IMG/VR virus record: IMGVR_UViG_3300027985_000625
Coordinates: 1-38,431 of that record
Direction: 5' to 3' (one strand)
Source of the DNA: a virus
DNA: 38,431 nucleotides
Position numbers and translations under genes: made by a program
Notes under the pieces: model-generated
What the model saw: the letters and a program-made list of their open reading frames with translations, nothing else
Databases searched by the model: none
Told to the model about the DNA's origin: nothing
In this document: one piece after another, positions 29,893 to 38,394 of the stretch
Layout: every line of letters starts with the position of its first letter
Position numbering within the stretch: the first letter of the stretch is position 1

Positions 29893-30406
29893 CATCTCTC
29901 CTATGCAAAAAGCCATCATTTACGGTTCAGTGATGGGAAGCATTCTGAATGAATATTCCCACAAAGAACAAACAAAAGCCATTAACCAGATCCGCGCCGA
30001 CATTCGCAAAATGATGTCCTCCCGGAGCCGTACAAATTACAAAGAGCTCCACGGCGCCATCATGATAGCAGACAGGGCATGGAAGCGTGCAATAGACCAT
30101 TTCGCAGCGAAGAACATCTCAATCGAGGCTATCAGGACGACGGCAAACCTATATGCAGCTGCGCCTGAAGAACTGAAACGATTCGCAAATATCACTCAAA
30201 AGAAGATTGATGCGCTGGAGCGGTCAGCAGACCATTCGACAAGCCTCGACGTCGAGATGAGCTCCCACGAAGTATCTGACTATATTATCGGAGCTGTGAA
30301 CGAAGCAATTGGCGCAGGCAAGAAAGAATCAAAGCTTTCCGGGATGAAACGCAAAGCTGAAACGATGGCAAACTTGAAACGAATGGAAGCGGAGTGCGGG
30401 CTATGA
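29885..30406 (+). CDS. Hypothetical helical protein
   Basis: I chose ATG 29885 after GGGGA. ATG 29873 is an alternative adding four residues. The 173-aa product is helical: MQKAIIYGSVMGSILNEY, KEQTKAINQIRADIRKMM, then MIADRAWKRAIDHFAAK, and a Lys/Arg-rich C-terminus (KLSGMKRKAETMANLKRMEA). Its function is unknown. Confidence 0.55.
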   Translation: MCSISPMQKAIIYGSVMGSILNEYSHKEQTKAINQIRADIRKMMSSRSRTNYKELHGAIMIADRAWKRAIDHFAAKNISIEAIRTTANLYAAAPEELKRFANITQKKIDALERSADHSTSLDVEMSSHEVSDYIIGAVNEAIGAGKKESKLSGMKRKAETMANLKRMEAECGL

Positions 30407-30679
30407 GGCCAAAAGCAATCCAAATGAAATAACCATCCGGGCAACATCCCCACGCTGCTCCCGGTGCAACTGCACGGAAGCAGGAGCGGGACGCAAAACT
30501 GGTCATGGAACGGTGACACCGAGAAGCCGACACTGAAACCGAGCGTCCTCCTGGGACCGACAATGTATGGCGACACGCTGTACCGCAGCCATTCGTTCAT
30601 CAACGACGGCGATGTCAGATACCTGGACGACTGCTCGCACGAGCTTCGCGGGCAGACGGTTCCACTGAAGGAGGTGTAG
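30403..30679 (+). pseudogene. Broken DUF6527-like gene
   Basis: The ATG at 30403 overlaps the previous stop and starts MRPKAIQMK, then hits TAA. The +1 frame beyond it encodes WSWNGDTEKPTLKPSVLLG, then HSFINDGDVRYLDDCSHELR and GQTVPLKEV, which match the conserved core of DUF6527 proteins. The CPGC-like part that normally links the two is missing or scrambled (HPGNIPTLLPVQ remains). The gene is therefore probably inactivated by a deletion and frameshift. A GTG at 30464 could give a short remnant. Confidence 0.6.
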
Positions 30680-30785
30680 ATGTCACACCGAAGAAAACGC
30701 ACCGCCTCACGCCGGCGCAGAAGAAGTTGATGCTCCACCCCATCAACGAAGTGGTTTTGCGCTCGCGTTTCGATAATTCAAAAAA

Positions 30786-30794
30786 TGCTATACT
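30786..30794 (+). promoter_or_regulatory. Extended -10 promoter for the 410-aa protein
   Basis: TGCTATACT is an extended -10 element (TGn then TATACT). ATACT and AGTAT flank AGC at 30790-30802, a 5-base inverted repeat overlapping the start region that may be an operator. The gene start at 30816 follows an AAGGAAG site. The bases 30680-30785 show no clear gene. Confidence 0.6.
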
Positions 30795-30815
30795 AGCAGT
30801 ATCGAAAGGAAGTGC

Positions 30816-32048
30816 ATGCCTGGAGCCGGTCAGTTTAATCCCAACATTGCTACGATACCAAACCACTCCGATCGTGCGGGCAATTTCCCGTTTGTTAGCA
30901 TGTTTGGAGATCTTGTTTCAGGTCAACGAACAGATGAAATTATCGTATCTTTTCAGTTCGGAATATCAGCATACGACGTGATTTACGATGCCAATACGAC
31001 CAGCGACCTATCACATGCTGGAGGAAAAGCGGTGCTCTCGTCAGGCAGCGACACGGACCCTGCGAGAATGGTGTCTCGTCTCCCCCTGCGATACCCTGCA
31101 GGCCATATGGCGTATGCGCTTTTTTCCGCTTCGTGGCAAAACTACGGCTCAGGATCTGCGTATGCCGGTCCGCTATGCTACGATGGAGGGTTTTTCGTCG
31201 GGTTCCACGATGGAGACTTCGTGGTTGGTAGGCGAAAAGATGGCGCCGACGAACTAATCTACGAGGACGGCATGGACTACAAGATAATCTCCGACGATCC
31301 GTATCTCGACTTCTCCCTCATCCCAGGAAATAATAACCTGTTCTGCGTCACCTACGGCGATATGGCTGCGGCCCCGGCCACATTCTGGGTTTTGACGAAT
31401 GTAGGGTGGATACCGTTTCACACGATCAGGCAGGAGAACGGGTCTCCAGATGTCCCGGTAGGCAATCCGTCCGTACCCATCATGTTTGAGGTAAGAGGCC
31501 CTGGGATATCAATTTCAACGAGGGCATTTTCGGGCGGGTTTGTCGGGCACGATACAGCCGTGAACGCGCGCCCACACGGATACAAGAGAACTGGCGTATC
31601 GGTAGCAGGAGGGGCCACGGAAACAATCGTGGTTTTCAGGATCCCAGACACGTTCAAAGGAGCGCCAAACTGCACTATTTCAGAGCTCATAAACTACCTG
31701 TTTTATGTTGATGCCCCGGCGCTTGGATCCGGGACAGTCGAATTTGAGATACTGGCAAACCCTACTATTACCGTAGAGGGAGATTTCGCACCGGTAGAAG
31801 CGACAGAGTCCCCGATAGAATACAGCATCAACACAACGATTAATCAGAGCACAGGAATGATGAGGGCATACGGTCCGGTACATTTCGCATCTCAGGGAAA
31901 TGTGTCTGCAACCGCTCCCGGAAATTTCGACGCCATGGCCGCCGGACTCGTGGGGGCAAGGGGCGACGTATTCGCTCTTATCGCGAGGAACACATCAACA
32001 ACTACAGTTACGGTAAGAACAGCACTTTTTTGGAGGGACAGAATATGA
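30816..32048 (+). CDS. 410-aa protein of unknown function, possible virion or accessory protein
   Basis: The 410-aa product begins MPGAGQFNPNIATIPNHSDR. It is beta-rich with Gly, Ser and aromatic residues (YDGGFFVGFHDGDFVVGRRK, then a FDPD-free middle), ending in a compact IARNTSTTTVTVRTALFW segment. No family is recognised. It is placed between terminase and portal and has its own extended -10 promoter. Its stop overlaps the portal start (ATGA), so it also couples to head genes. It may be a head fibre, decoration or a moron. Confidence 0.6.
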   Translation: MPGAGQFNPNIATIPNHSDRAGNFPFVSMFGDLVSGQRTDEIIVSFQFGISAYDVIYDANTTSDLSHAGGKAVLSSGSDTDPARMVSRLPLRYPAGHMAYALFSASWQNYGSGSAYAGPLCYDGGFFVGFHDGDFVVGRRKDGADELIYEDGMDYKIISDDPYLDFSLIPGNNNLFCVTYGDMAAAPATFWVLTNVGWIPFHTIRQENGSPDVPVGNPSVPIMFEVRGPGISISTRAFSGGFVGHDTAVNARPHGYKRTGVSVAGGATETIVVFRIPDTFKGAPNCTISELINYLFYVDAPALGSGTVEFEILANPTITVEGDFAPVEATESPIEYSINTTINQSTGMMRAYGPVHFASQGNVSATAPGNFDAMAAGLVGARGDVFALIARNTSTTTVTVRTALFWRDRI

Positions 32049-34045
32049 TCGAGATCCTGCACAATTCGCGGACAGGAACGAAACGACGTCCCCCTGAGCA
32101 GGGGACGATGGAAAATCTGGAGGCGTACGCAAATACGCCGATGTATTACTCGGCCCTGTCGCTAATTTCGGAATCCGTGGCATCGTCAGAATGGCAACTC
32201 TACGGGGTGCAGAACGAGCGCGGGAAATTCTATAGGCCGAAAGACATCCAGCGCGGAAAGGATCATGCGCGGCGCCTGAAAATGATCAAGCAGGCATCCG
32301 GGGAGCTACTGCAGGACACCCACCCCATGTACGACCTGCTTGATAATCCGAACCGTTACCTAGTAGGTCATGCCGCCATGCAGGTGTTCCAGCTCCACAT
32401 TGACGCGGTTGGGGAGGGGTATCTTATAAAGCAGCGCAATGGGATGGGAACTCCTATCGCGCTTTGGCCTATCCCCCCATCGTGGGTGATCGATATCCCA
32501 GGACCTTCCCAGGACAGCTTCAAATTCAGAATCGACTCTTCCGAAAAAGAGATTCCGATGTCTGAGGTCGTGTGGGCAAAGAAGCCGAATCCCGCCGACC
32601 CATACGGGCGCGGAACAGGGGTGGGGCGTGCCATCGCTGACGAGATCGACACAGACGAGTACGCTGCTAAGTTCCTGAAAGAGTTTTTCTACAACGATGC
32701 TACCCCTCCGATCCTTGTCACAGCGGCAGGGGCAAGCCCTGAGGATATCAAGAGGGTTGAAAATAAATGGATGTCCAAGCTGCGCGGATTCGGGAAGAAG
32801 TTCGCCCCGTTCTTCGCATCGTGGGACGCGAAGGTTGAGAAGATTGGGTACAGCCTCGACCAGCTGAAAATGGTCGATCTCAGGAAGTTTGAGCAGGACA
32901 TGATCCGAAACACGCTGCGCATTCCGCCGGAGAAGCTAGGGATTATCGAAAATTCGAATCGCTCCACTATAGAGGCCGCAGACCACATCTTTACAACGAA
33001 TGTCTTGCTCCCTCGCCTCGAATTCCTGCGCAACGTTTTCCAGGAGCAGCTGGCGCCAGACTTCGACGACAGGATAATCGTTGATTTCGTCTCCCCGGTC
33101 AAGGAAGACCGCGACTTCAGACTGCTCGTCATGCAGGCGCGGCCGCAGTCGTTCAGCGACAATGAGGTCCGGCAGCTAGCAGGGTTCGAGCCTGAGCCAT
33201 GGGGTGATGAACGGTGGGCACCGTTTACCATCGCCCCCCTTCCGGCGAAGAGTGTGAAGAGGCTGATCAAGCGGACAAAAGAGCTCGACCAGTCACACAT
33301 CATCGAAAACGTCCTCCAGGCAGTTACAGGTCCGGAGATGGCTTCCGTACTTGAGCAGAGCGCATATCGATCTATCAGCGTTTTTGGACGTCGCACGATG
33401 TCGCTCGCAGACCTGTCTCCTGACGACTTTATCGAAGAGTCGCCGGAGGTAGTGCACTATGCCAACGCTGAGACAGCAAGCCGCGTTACCGGGATCATTG
33501 ACAAGACGACGCGCGATTCTCTGCGGGCACAGCTCGTCGAAGGGTTCGAGGCCGGTGAGAACATAGAGGCTATAGCGGACCGGGTGCAGAGCGTGTTCGA
33601 CGACGCATCGCGCCGCAGGGCGATCACGATAGCCAGGACAGAAACGGTTAGATCGTCGAACTTCGGATCGATGGAGGCTATGCGGCAGGCGGGCATCGGC
33701 GAAAAGATGTGGCTGTCGTCGCGTGACGATCGCGTGAGGGAGGCCCACATGCTTCTAGACGGCGTTACAATCCCGACGAACGGTCAGTTCACAAGCCCGA
33801 TAACTGGCGCGTTTGCAGTACATCCTGGGGCGTTCGGCGATGCCGAAGATGATATCAACTGCCGGTGCACTGTCATCCCGGTATCTACAGGGACACGCGG
33901 TGCCGACGCTACAGTAAGGAAGGGAATCTGGAAAGCGGCAGAGGCGGACCGCAGGCCGATCGAAACACAGACCGCCAAGGTCGTTAAGGCGGCGTTTGAA
34001 GCACAGAAAGCAAGGGCAATCGAGGCCCTGAAAGGAGCGGTGTGA
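32045..34045 (+). CDS. Portal protein fused to MuF-type head morphogenesis domain
   Basis: The 666-aa product starts at ATG 32045, overlapping the previous stop. Residues 1 to about 390 match HK97-type portals: MYDLLDNPNRY, YGRGTGVGRAIADEI, FFYNDATPP and LRIPPEKLGII. Residues about 430-615 match the SPP1 gp7/Mu gpF morphogenesis domain: ARTETVRSSNFGSMEAM, WLSSRDDRVREAH, HPGAFGDAEDDINCRCTVIP. Two proteins that are usually separate are joined here. It forms the head vertex, and the MuF part may be ejected or modify the capsid. Confidence 0.85.
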   Translation: MIEILHNSRTGTKRRPPEQGTMENLEAYANTPMYYSALSLISESVASSEWQLYGVQNERGKFYRPKDIQRGKDHARRLKMIKQASGELLQDTHPMYDLLDNPNRYLVGHAAMQVFQLHIDAVGEGYLIKQRNGMGTPIALWPIPPSWVIDIPGPSQDSFKFRIDSSEKEIPMSEVVWAKKPNPADPYGRGTGVGRAIADEIDTDEYAAKFLKEFFYNDATPPILVTAAGASPEDIKRVENKWMSKLRGFGKKFAPFFASWDAKVEKIGYSLDQLKMVDLRKFEQDMIRNTLRIPPEKLGIIENSNRSTIEAADHIFTTNVLLPRLEFLRNVFQEQLAPDFDDRIIVDFVSPVKEDRDFRLLVMQARPQSFSDNEVRQLAGFEPEPWGDERWAPFTIAPLPAKSVKRLIKRTKELDQSHIIENVLQAVTGPEMASVLEQSAYRSISVFGRRTMSLADLSPDDFIEESPEVVHYANAETASRVTGIIDKTTRDSLRAQLVEGFEAGENIEAIADRVQSVFDDASRRRAITIARTETVRSSNFGSMEAMRQAGIGEKMWLSSRDDRVREAHMLLDGVTIPTNGQFTSPITGAFAVHPGAFGDAEDDINCRCTVIPVSTGTRGADATVRKGIWKAAEADRRPIETQTAKVVKAAFEAQKARAIEALKGAV

Positions 34046-34317
34046 TGCCTATTCCATTTTGGGGAAGAGCGAGGAGCAGAGAGATTATGAGAAGTGGCAC
34101 TGTATGGGTCGTAGGGAAGTCGCTGCATAATAGGCACGAGGACGCATGGGAGCTTGTCGGAGTGTTCACGTCCGAAAAGTTGGCTATCGATGCATGCGGA
34201 GGGCACTGGGACTATTTCGTCGGACCTGTTATAATTAACAAGGCGTTTCCAGACGGACCAACGAAATGGGATGGTGCGTACTACCCAGCCTATATCAAAG
34301 CAAAGGAGAGTGAATGA
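34045..34317 (+). CDS. Small hypothetical protein
   Basis: The 90-aa product (start ATG 34045, or GTG 34042) has VWVVGKSL, ELVGVFTSEKLAIDAC and DYFVGPVIINKAF, a pattern resembling DUF7336-type proteins. It is placed between portal and protease, and overlaps both (TGATG and ATGA). Function unknown. Confidence 0.55.
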   Translation: MPIPFWGRARSREIMRSGTVWVVGKSLHNRHEDAWELVGVFTSEKLAIDACGGHWDYFVGPVIINKAFPDGPTKWDGAYYPAYIKAKESE

Positions 34318-35828
34318 GGCAGTACATCGGCAGGGACCAGTTCCTCAAAAACGGAGGCGGCGACCTGCGAAAAGGCGTTACCGCGCAGATCGTCAAGGAG
34401 ATCGTCGGCGACACGACGAAAATGTCGGCAGTAATCAGCACATCCTCTCTCGACCGAGACGGCGACACGATCAGGGCCGACGGGTGGGACCTCGACAACT
34501 ACAAGGCGAACCCCGTTATCCTGTTCGCCCATAAATCGCACGAACTCCCTGTTGCGCGGTCTGCCGACGTGTTCGTCCGGGCCGAGAAGCTCCATCAGCA
34601 GCATCTCGACTTCACCCCGCGCGAGGTGTACGAGTTCGGCTACACGGTCGGAAAGATGCTGGAGCTCGGGTATCTAAATGCGTTCTCAGTCGGGTTCAGC
34701 CCGATCGAGTGGACAGAACGGAGCGACGGAAGCGGAATCGACTTTCACCGGCAGGAGCTCCTGGAAAACTCTATCGTCCCGGTCCCTGCAAATCCGCAGG
34801 CACTCATCGAGGCAAAGGCGAAGCTCGACACGCGTTCCGTGAAGGCCATGCGCGACTGGATGGAGCTCGCCCTAGATACATGGGAAGAAACGGACGGGCT
34901 GCTTATTCCTAAGAGCAATCTCGAACAGGCATATAAGGTGTGCACCGGGGCAGGATGCACGATCACACAACCGAAAGGAGAAAAGATGAGCAAGAAATTC
35001 AAAGCGCTGACATTCGCGGAGACGATGCGCGACATGGAACTGTCAGATGCATTCTGGGAAGCGTACCGCGTCCTTGACAACACGATCTGGGACAACATGG
35101 AGGCGGTCAGAAACAACGAAATCGACCCAGAATCTCTGGCAATGAACATCGCCGACGCCGCGGCAGCTTTTGCCGACTCGCTGAAAGCTGACATTGAAGA
35201 AGAGATGCAGGAAGGGGCAGAGCCGGAGCAGAATCAGAATGCGGAAGGCGACGTGAAAAAAGCTGCTATCTCATATGACGACGCTCATCCTGACGGAACT
35301 CCGAAAGCGCCGGAGGGCGAAGAGTGGGACGGTCCTGCTGAAGTGGCGGCGGCAGAAGTAGAGGACCTGAAGGTCATGTGCGCATGGGTGGACGAAGAGG
35401 CCGAAGACGTCAAGCAGGGCTATAAACTGCCTCACCACAAAGCCGACGGCGAACACACTCTTGTATGGCGCGGCGTCACTGGAGCCATGGGTGCACTGCT
35501 CGGAGCACGCGGCGGCGTTCAAATTCCGGAGTCTGACCGCCAGGGAGTCTACGATCACCTGTCCCGCCACTATTCCGACTTCGATCGTGAGGCCCCGGAG
35601 TTCAGAATGCTCGAGGAGGGGGAGGAGTTCGACTTTGAAACCGGACTTGTGGTAAAATCACAGGAGACAGCGGTGATGAAGGAGCTCAAGGCACTTCGGA
35701 CTGAGGTCGAAACTCTGAAGGCGGTGGCCGGGGCAAAACCCCAGAAGTCCTCCGACGATGAAATCGCGGCTTATGTCAAAGAGGTGACCGTTGAGGTCCT
35801 GAAAGAAATCACAGGCAAACTCGATTAA
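34314..35828 (+). CDS. Prohead protease with C-terminal scaffold domain
   Basis: The 504-aa protein has an HK97-type (S78) protease: SSLDRDGDTIRADGWDLDNY, FAHKSHELP (His at residue 73), FGYTVGKMLELGYLNAFSVG (Ser at 125) and ELLENSIVPVPANPQALIEA. The middle has an acidic region. Residues about 315-425 contain AHPDGTPKAPEGEEWDGPAE, KLPHHKADGEHTLVWRGV and GARGGVQIPESDRQGVYDHL, a module often attached to phage proteases. The C-terminal coiled region should scaffold the capsid. An internal start makes a shorter scaffold form. Confidence 0.85.
   Translation: MRQYIGRDQFLKNGGGDLRKGVTAQIVKEIVGDTTKMSAVISTSSLDRDGDTIRADGWDLDNYKANPVILFAHKSHELPVARSADVFVRAEKLHQQHLDFTPREVYEFGYTVGKMLELGYLNAFSVGFSPIEWTERSDGSGIDFHRQELLENSIVPVPANPQALIEAKAKLDTRSVKAMRDWMELALDTWEETDGLLIPKSNLEQAYKVCTGAGCTITQPKGEKMSKKFKALTFAETMRDMELSDAFWEAYRVLDNTIWDNMEAVRNNEIDPESLAMNIADAAAAFADSLKADIEEEMQEGAEPEQNQNAEGDVKKAAISYDDAHPDGTPKAPEGEEWDGPAEVAAAEVEDLKVMCAWVDEEAEDVKQGYKLPHHKADGEHTLVWRGVTGAMGALLGARGGVQIPESDRQGVYDHLSRHYSDFDREAPEFRMLEEGEEFDFETGLVVKSQETAVMKELKALRTEVETLKAVAGAKPQKSSDDEIAAYVKEVTVEVLKEITGKLD
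34986..35828 (+). CDS. Nested scaffold protein by internal in-frame start
   Basis: ATG 34986 lies in the same frame as the protease gene and is preceded by a perfect AAAGGAG at 34974-34980, five bases away. The 280-aa product begins MSKKFKALTFAETMRDMELS and would lack the protease active site. This is the lambda C/Nu3 arrangement. The protein would act as a scaffold during capsid assembly and be digested later. Its expression is inferred. Confidence 0.68.
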   Translation: MSKKFKALTFAETMRDMELSDAFWEAYRVLDNTIWDNMEAVRNNEIDPESLAMNIADAAAAFADSLKADIEEEMQEGAEPEQNQNAEGDVKKAAISYDDAHPDGTPKAPEGEEWDGPAEVAAAEVEDLKVMCAWVDEEAEDVKQGYKLPHHKADGEHTLVWRGVTGAMGALLGARGGVQIPESDRQGVYDHLSRHYSDFDREAPEFRMLEEGEEFDFETGLVVKSQETAVMKELKALRTEVETLKAVAGAKPQKSSDDEIAAYVKEVTVEVLKEITGKLD

Positions 35829-35840
35829 AAAGGAGAGACG

Positions 35841-37016
35841 ATGCTGACACAAGAACAGAAAGACGCGATCCGCGGCGAGGTTACATCCGCCATCAAGGAC
35901 GCTCTCAAGGGCGGGGGAACTCCTCCGATCACTACACCGCAGGTAAGCGTATCCGGACCGACACAGGACCAGGTAAAGCGCTTTAAGATGGGTTCTATGA
36001 TCCACGCCGTAACGATGGCGAAGCACATGGGCCTGCCGGTCAAACAGTACGTTAAAGAGAACTTTAACGACTTCCAGAAAGGCATTTTCTACGCGAAGAC
36101 CCCGACGGCGATGAACTCTACCGAGTTTACTTACGGCGGCGCGTTCATTCAGGGAGACATGGGCGAAGACATCATCCCGGCGCTTACGGCCGCGGCGGTC
36201 GTTCGCGGTTCCAACCCGCAGATGGTCCCGATGCCGTCAGGCTCCTATACGCAGCGCAAACTTACGCAGGGTTCAACGGCGCAGTACATCGGCGAAAACG
36301 AAGCGGGTAGTACCAGCCGGCCGACAACTGGTATCATCCAGCTGACAGCTAAAAAACTGATCACCACTGTGCCGTTCAGCAACTCGCTGATTCGCCGGGC
36401 CGATACGATGTCGTTTGAAATGATCGGAAACCAGATGATGCGCGATGCGGCGGCCCGCGAAGACCTGGCGTTTATCCGGGGCCTCGGAACTGCGAATACA
36501 CCGAAGGGTTTCCGCTACATCGCCCCGACAGCGAACGTGCTGACGATGACAGGCTCCGTGTCAGCCACTACCGTGCAGACCGACATCAGTCGTATGGTAA
36601 CAGCAATCTACGGTCAAAACGTCCTACCGGTACGTCCGACGTGGATCATGCCGCTGCGCGTGCGTGAATATCTGTCAAATCTCAAGGACAACGGCCAGAA
36701 GGTTTACCCGTCCATCGACGAGACGAACACTCTGAAAGGCCACCCGATCCGCGTGTCCAATCAGATCCCGACCACGCTCGGAGGCGGTACGAACGAAACT
36801 GAGGTCTACCTGGTAGACATGGGCTACGTCCTGATCGGCGATACCTACGACTACACCCTCGACACATTCGACGGTGCGACGTACACGGACGGTTCCAACA
36901 CGGTCTACGCAGTGCAGCAGGATGAGAGCGTTGTTCGCCTGATCGGTGAACACGATATGGGCATGCAGTACGACGAGGCTGTCGCGGTTCTTACCGGAGT
37001 AACCTGGGGCGCGTAA
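35841..37016 (+). CDS. Major capsid protein (HK97 fold)
   Basis: The 391-aa protein starts after AAAAAGGAGAGACG. The first 90-100 residues form a helical delta-domain-like part. Then come GGAFIQGDMGEDIIPALTAA, AQYIGENEAG, IQLTAKKLITTVPFSNSLIR, FEMIGNQMMRDAAAREDLAF, which are typical of HK97-like capsids. The C-terminus ends GEHDMGMQYDEAVAVLTGVTW. It is the shell protein, processed by the upstream protease. Confidence 0.9.
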   Translation: MLTQEQKDAIRGEVTSAIKDALKGGGTPPITTPQVSVSGPTQDQVKRFKMGSMIHAVTMAKHMGLPVKQYVKENFNDFQKGIFYAKTPTAMNSTEFTYGGAFIQGDMGEDIIPALTAAAVVRGSNPQMVPMPSGSYTQRKLTQGSTAQYIGENEAGSTSRPTTGIIQLTAKKLITTVPFSNSLIRRADTMSFEMIGNQMMRDAAAREDLAFIRGLGTANTPKGFRYIAPTANVLTMTGSVSATTVQTDISRMVTAIYGQNVLPVRPTWIMPLRVREYLSNLKDNGQKVYPSIDETNTLKGHPIRVSNQIPTTLGGGTNETEVYLVDMGYVLIGDTYDYTLDTFDGATYTDGSNTVYAVQQDESVVRLIGEHDMGMQYDEAVAVLTGVTWGA

Positions 37017-37043
37017 GCGTCTCAGTGATTGGAAGGAGAAGAG

Positions 37044-37502
37044 ATGAACTACTCTACACAACATGATATCGGCTCCATCGTCGAGGGCAAGTTTGCCCTT
37101 ATCCCGAACGTAGTCACTGCAGGAGCTGCAGGCGACGGTACGGAACAAGACGGCGCATGGATTGACCGCGACGACCGCAATAGTGTGACGGTAGTGGTAC
37201 CGTACAGCGCCACACTCGCACAGGGCGCAACGCTGATACTGGCCGCTAACATTCAGGATGCCACTGCATCGGACGGTACAGGGGCATCAGACTTCGGTGA
37301 TGCATACGCCGCCGCAGTTGTTGCAACAGGAGATACAGGCGGATCAACTGAGACCGGGGAGATAGAGCTGAACATCGACCTTGGTCCGGCAAATCGCTAC
37401 ATCCGCGTGCAAGTAACGCCGACGCTTTCCGCAGCCGACACCGATACGGTTGCGCTTGCAGGGGTTGCGGTGCTTTCTGGCGCTCGCACCTACCCTATCT
37501 AG
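37044..37502 (+). CDS. Head decoration-like protein
   Basis: The 152-aa product starts at ATG 37044 after AAGGAG. It has a beta-rich Gly/Thr/Ala pattern: VTVVVPYSATLAQGATLILA, ELNIDLGPANRYIRVQVTPT, and ends VLSGARTYPI. It follows the capsid gene, where decoration or head-stabilising proteins are usually encoded. The assignment is by position. Confidence 0.55.
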   Translation: MNYSTQHDIGSIVEGKFALIPNVVTAGAAGDGTEQDGAWIDRDDRNSVTVVVPYSATLAQGATLILAANIQDATASDGTGASDFGDAYAAAVVATGDTGGSTETGEIELNIDLGPANRYIRVQVTPTLSAADTDTVALAGVAVLSGARTYPI

Positions 37503-37515
37503 GTGGGGGTGATGC

Positions 37516-37758
37516 ATGAAGCCAGTTAAAGCGATTAAGCCCATGCCCCCGTTCAATTCTGGTGAGGTATTTGGCCTTCCTGACGATCTGGCCGAAAAGG
37601 CTGTGAAAAAAGGCGATGCTGTTTTTGTCGATAAGAAGGGCAACCCGATCAAAATTGAAGAACCGGAACCGGAACAGACTGAAGAACCGGAACCGGAGCA
37701 AAAAGGGAGAGGCCGTGGAAGATCAAGAAAAGAAAGCCCCGAAACGCCGGACCTTTAA
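37516..37758 (+). CDS. Small acidic/basic linker protein
   Basis: The 80-aa product starts MKPVKAIKPMPPFNSGEVFG and has an EEPEPEQTEEPEPEQK repeat near residues 49-64, followed by a basic RGRGRSRKE end. Position between decoration and connector genes suggests a head-neck role, but none can be assigned. Confidence 0.55.
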   Translation: MKPVKAIKPMPPFNSGEVFGLPDDLAEKAVKKGDAVFVDKKGNPIKIEEPEPEQTEEPEPEQKGRGRGRSRKESPETPDL

Positions 37759-37776
37759 ACAGAAGATGGTTAAAAA

Positions 37777-38394
37777 ATGATTGAGATTGTCACAGCTCCG
37801 ACCGGGCACTATACCGACCTTGCAACCGTAAAAGCCCGCCTTGGAATCGATGGGACCGACTACGACGCGATGCTTACATCGATGATTGCATCGGCCACGT
37901 CATTCATCAATGGCTACTGCCGGCGCGAGATGCGGGAGCAGGTCGTTATTGAGACCGTGCCCGGGTCAGGAGAGGTGACGCTCAATCTTCAGGAGTTCCC
38001 CGTGACTTCTGTGGAGTACGTCAAGGTAAACGAATCGGAGACCGAGGAGTACAGCCTCGATACTGGTTCCGGCGTTCTACACAGAGATTACGGAGTATGG
38101 CCTATGGACCGGCTAGGGTCCGGAGGGGCTGCGCCTGATCCGGTTGGCAGAACCGGAAGGCTTAATGTTGAGGTCAAATACACCAGCGGGTATTCTGAAA
38201 TCCCGTATGACATCTCGGAGGCAGCCATTATGTATGTGACGGGTATGTTCCATGGGTCAGGGAGCGATATTGGCATCACGCAAAAAAGAGAAGGCGATCT
38301 CTCGATCATGTACTCTATAACATCAGGAGGGGCCCTGTCGTACATCGAATATATAAAGGAAAACATGCTCAAACCTTGGAGAAGGTGGGAGTAA
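37777..38394 (+). CDS. Head-tail connector (phage gp6-like)
   Basis: The 205-aa product starts TAPTGHYTDLATVKARLGID and contains LTSMIASATSFINGYCRREM and YPVTSVEYV-like strands (here EFPVTSVEYVKV), with a helix DISEAAIMYVTGMFHGSG. These match gp6-like (HK97/YqbG) connectors that attach to the portal. The ribosome binding site is weak. The gene runs into the right terminal repeat and ends at 38394, the same stop that appears at 105-107. Confidence 0.85.
   Translation: MIEIVTAPTGHYTDLATVKARLGIDGTDYDAMLTSMIASATSFINGYCRREMREQVVIETVPGSGEVTLNLQEFPVTSVEYVKVNESETEEYSLDTGSGVLHRDYGVWPMDRLGSGGAAPDPVGRTGRLNVEVKYTSGYSEIPYDISEAAIMYVTGMFHGSGSDIGITQKREGDLSIMYSITSGGALSYIEYIKENMLKPWRRWE

Noticed and set aside
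30680-30730. A 16-codon Arg-rich frame after the broken DUF6527-like gene
   Set aside because: Too short, with low complexity and no support except the ATG position.
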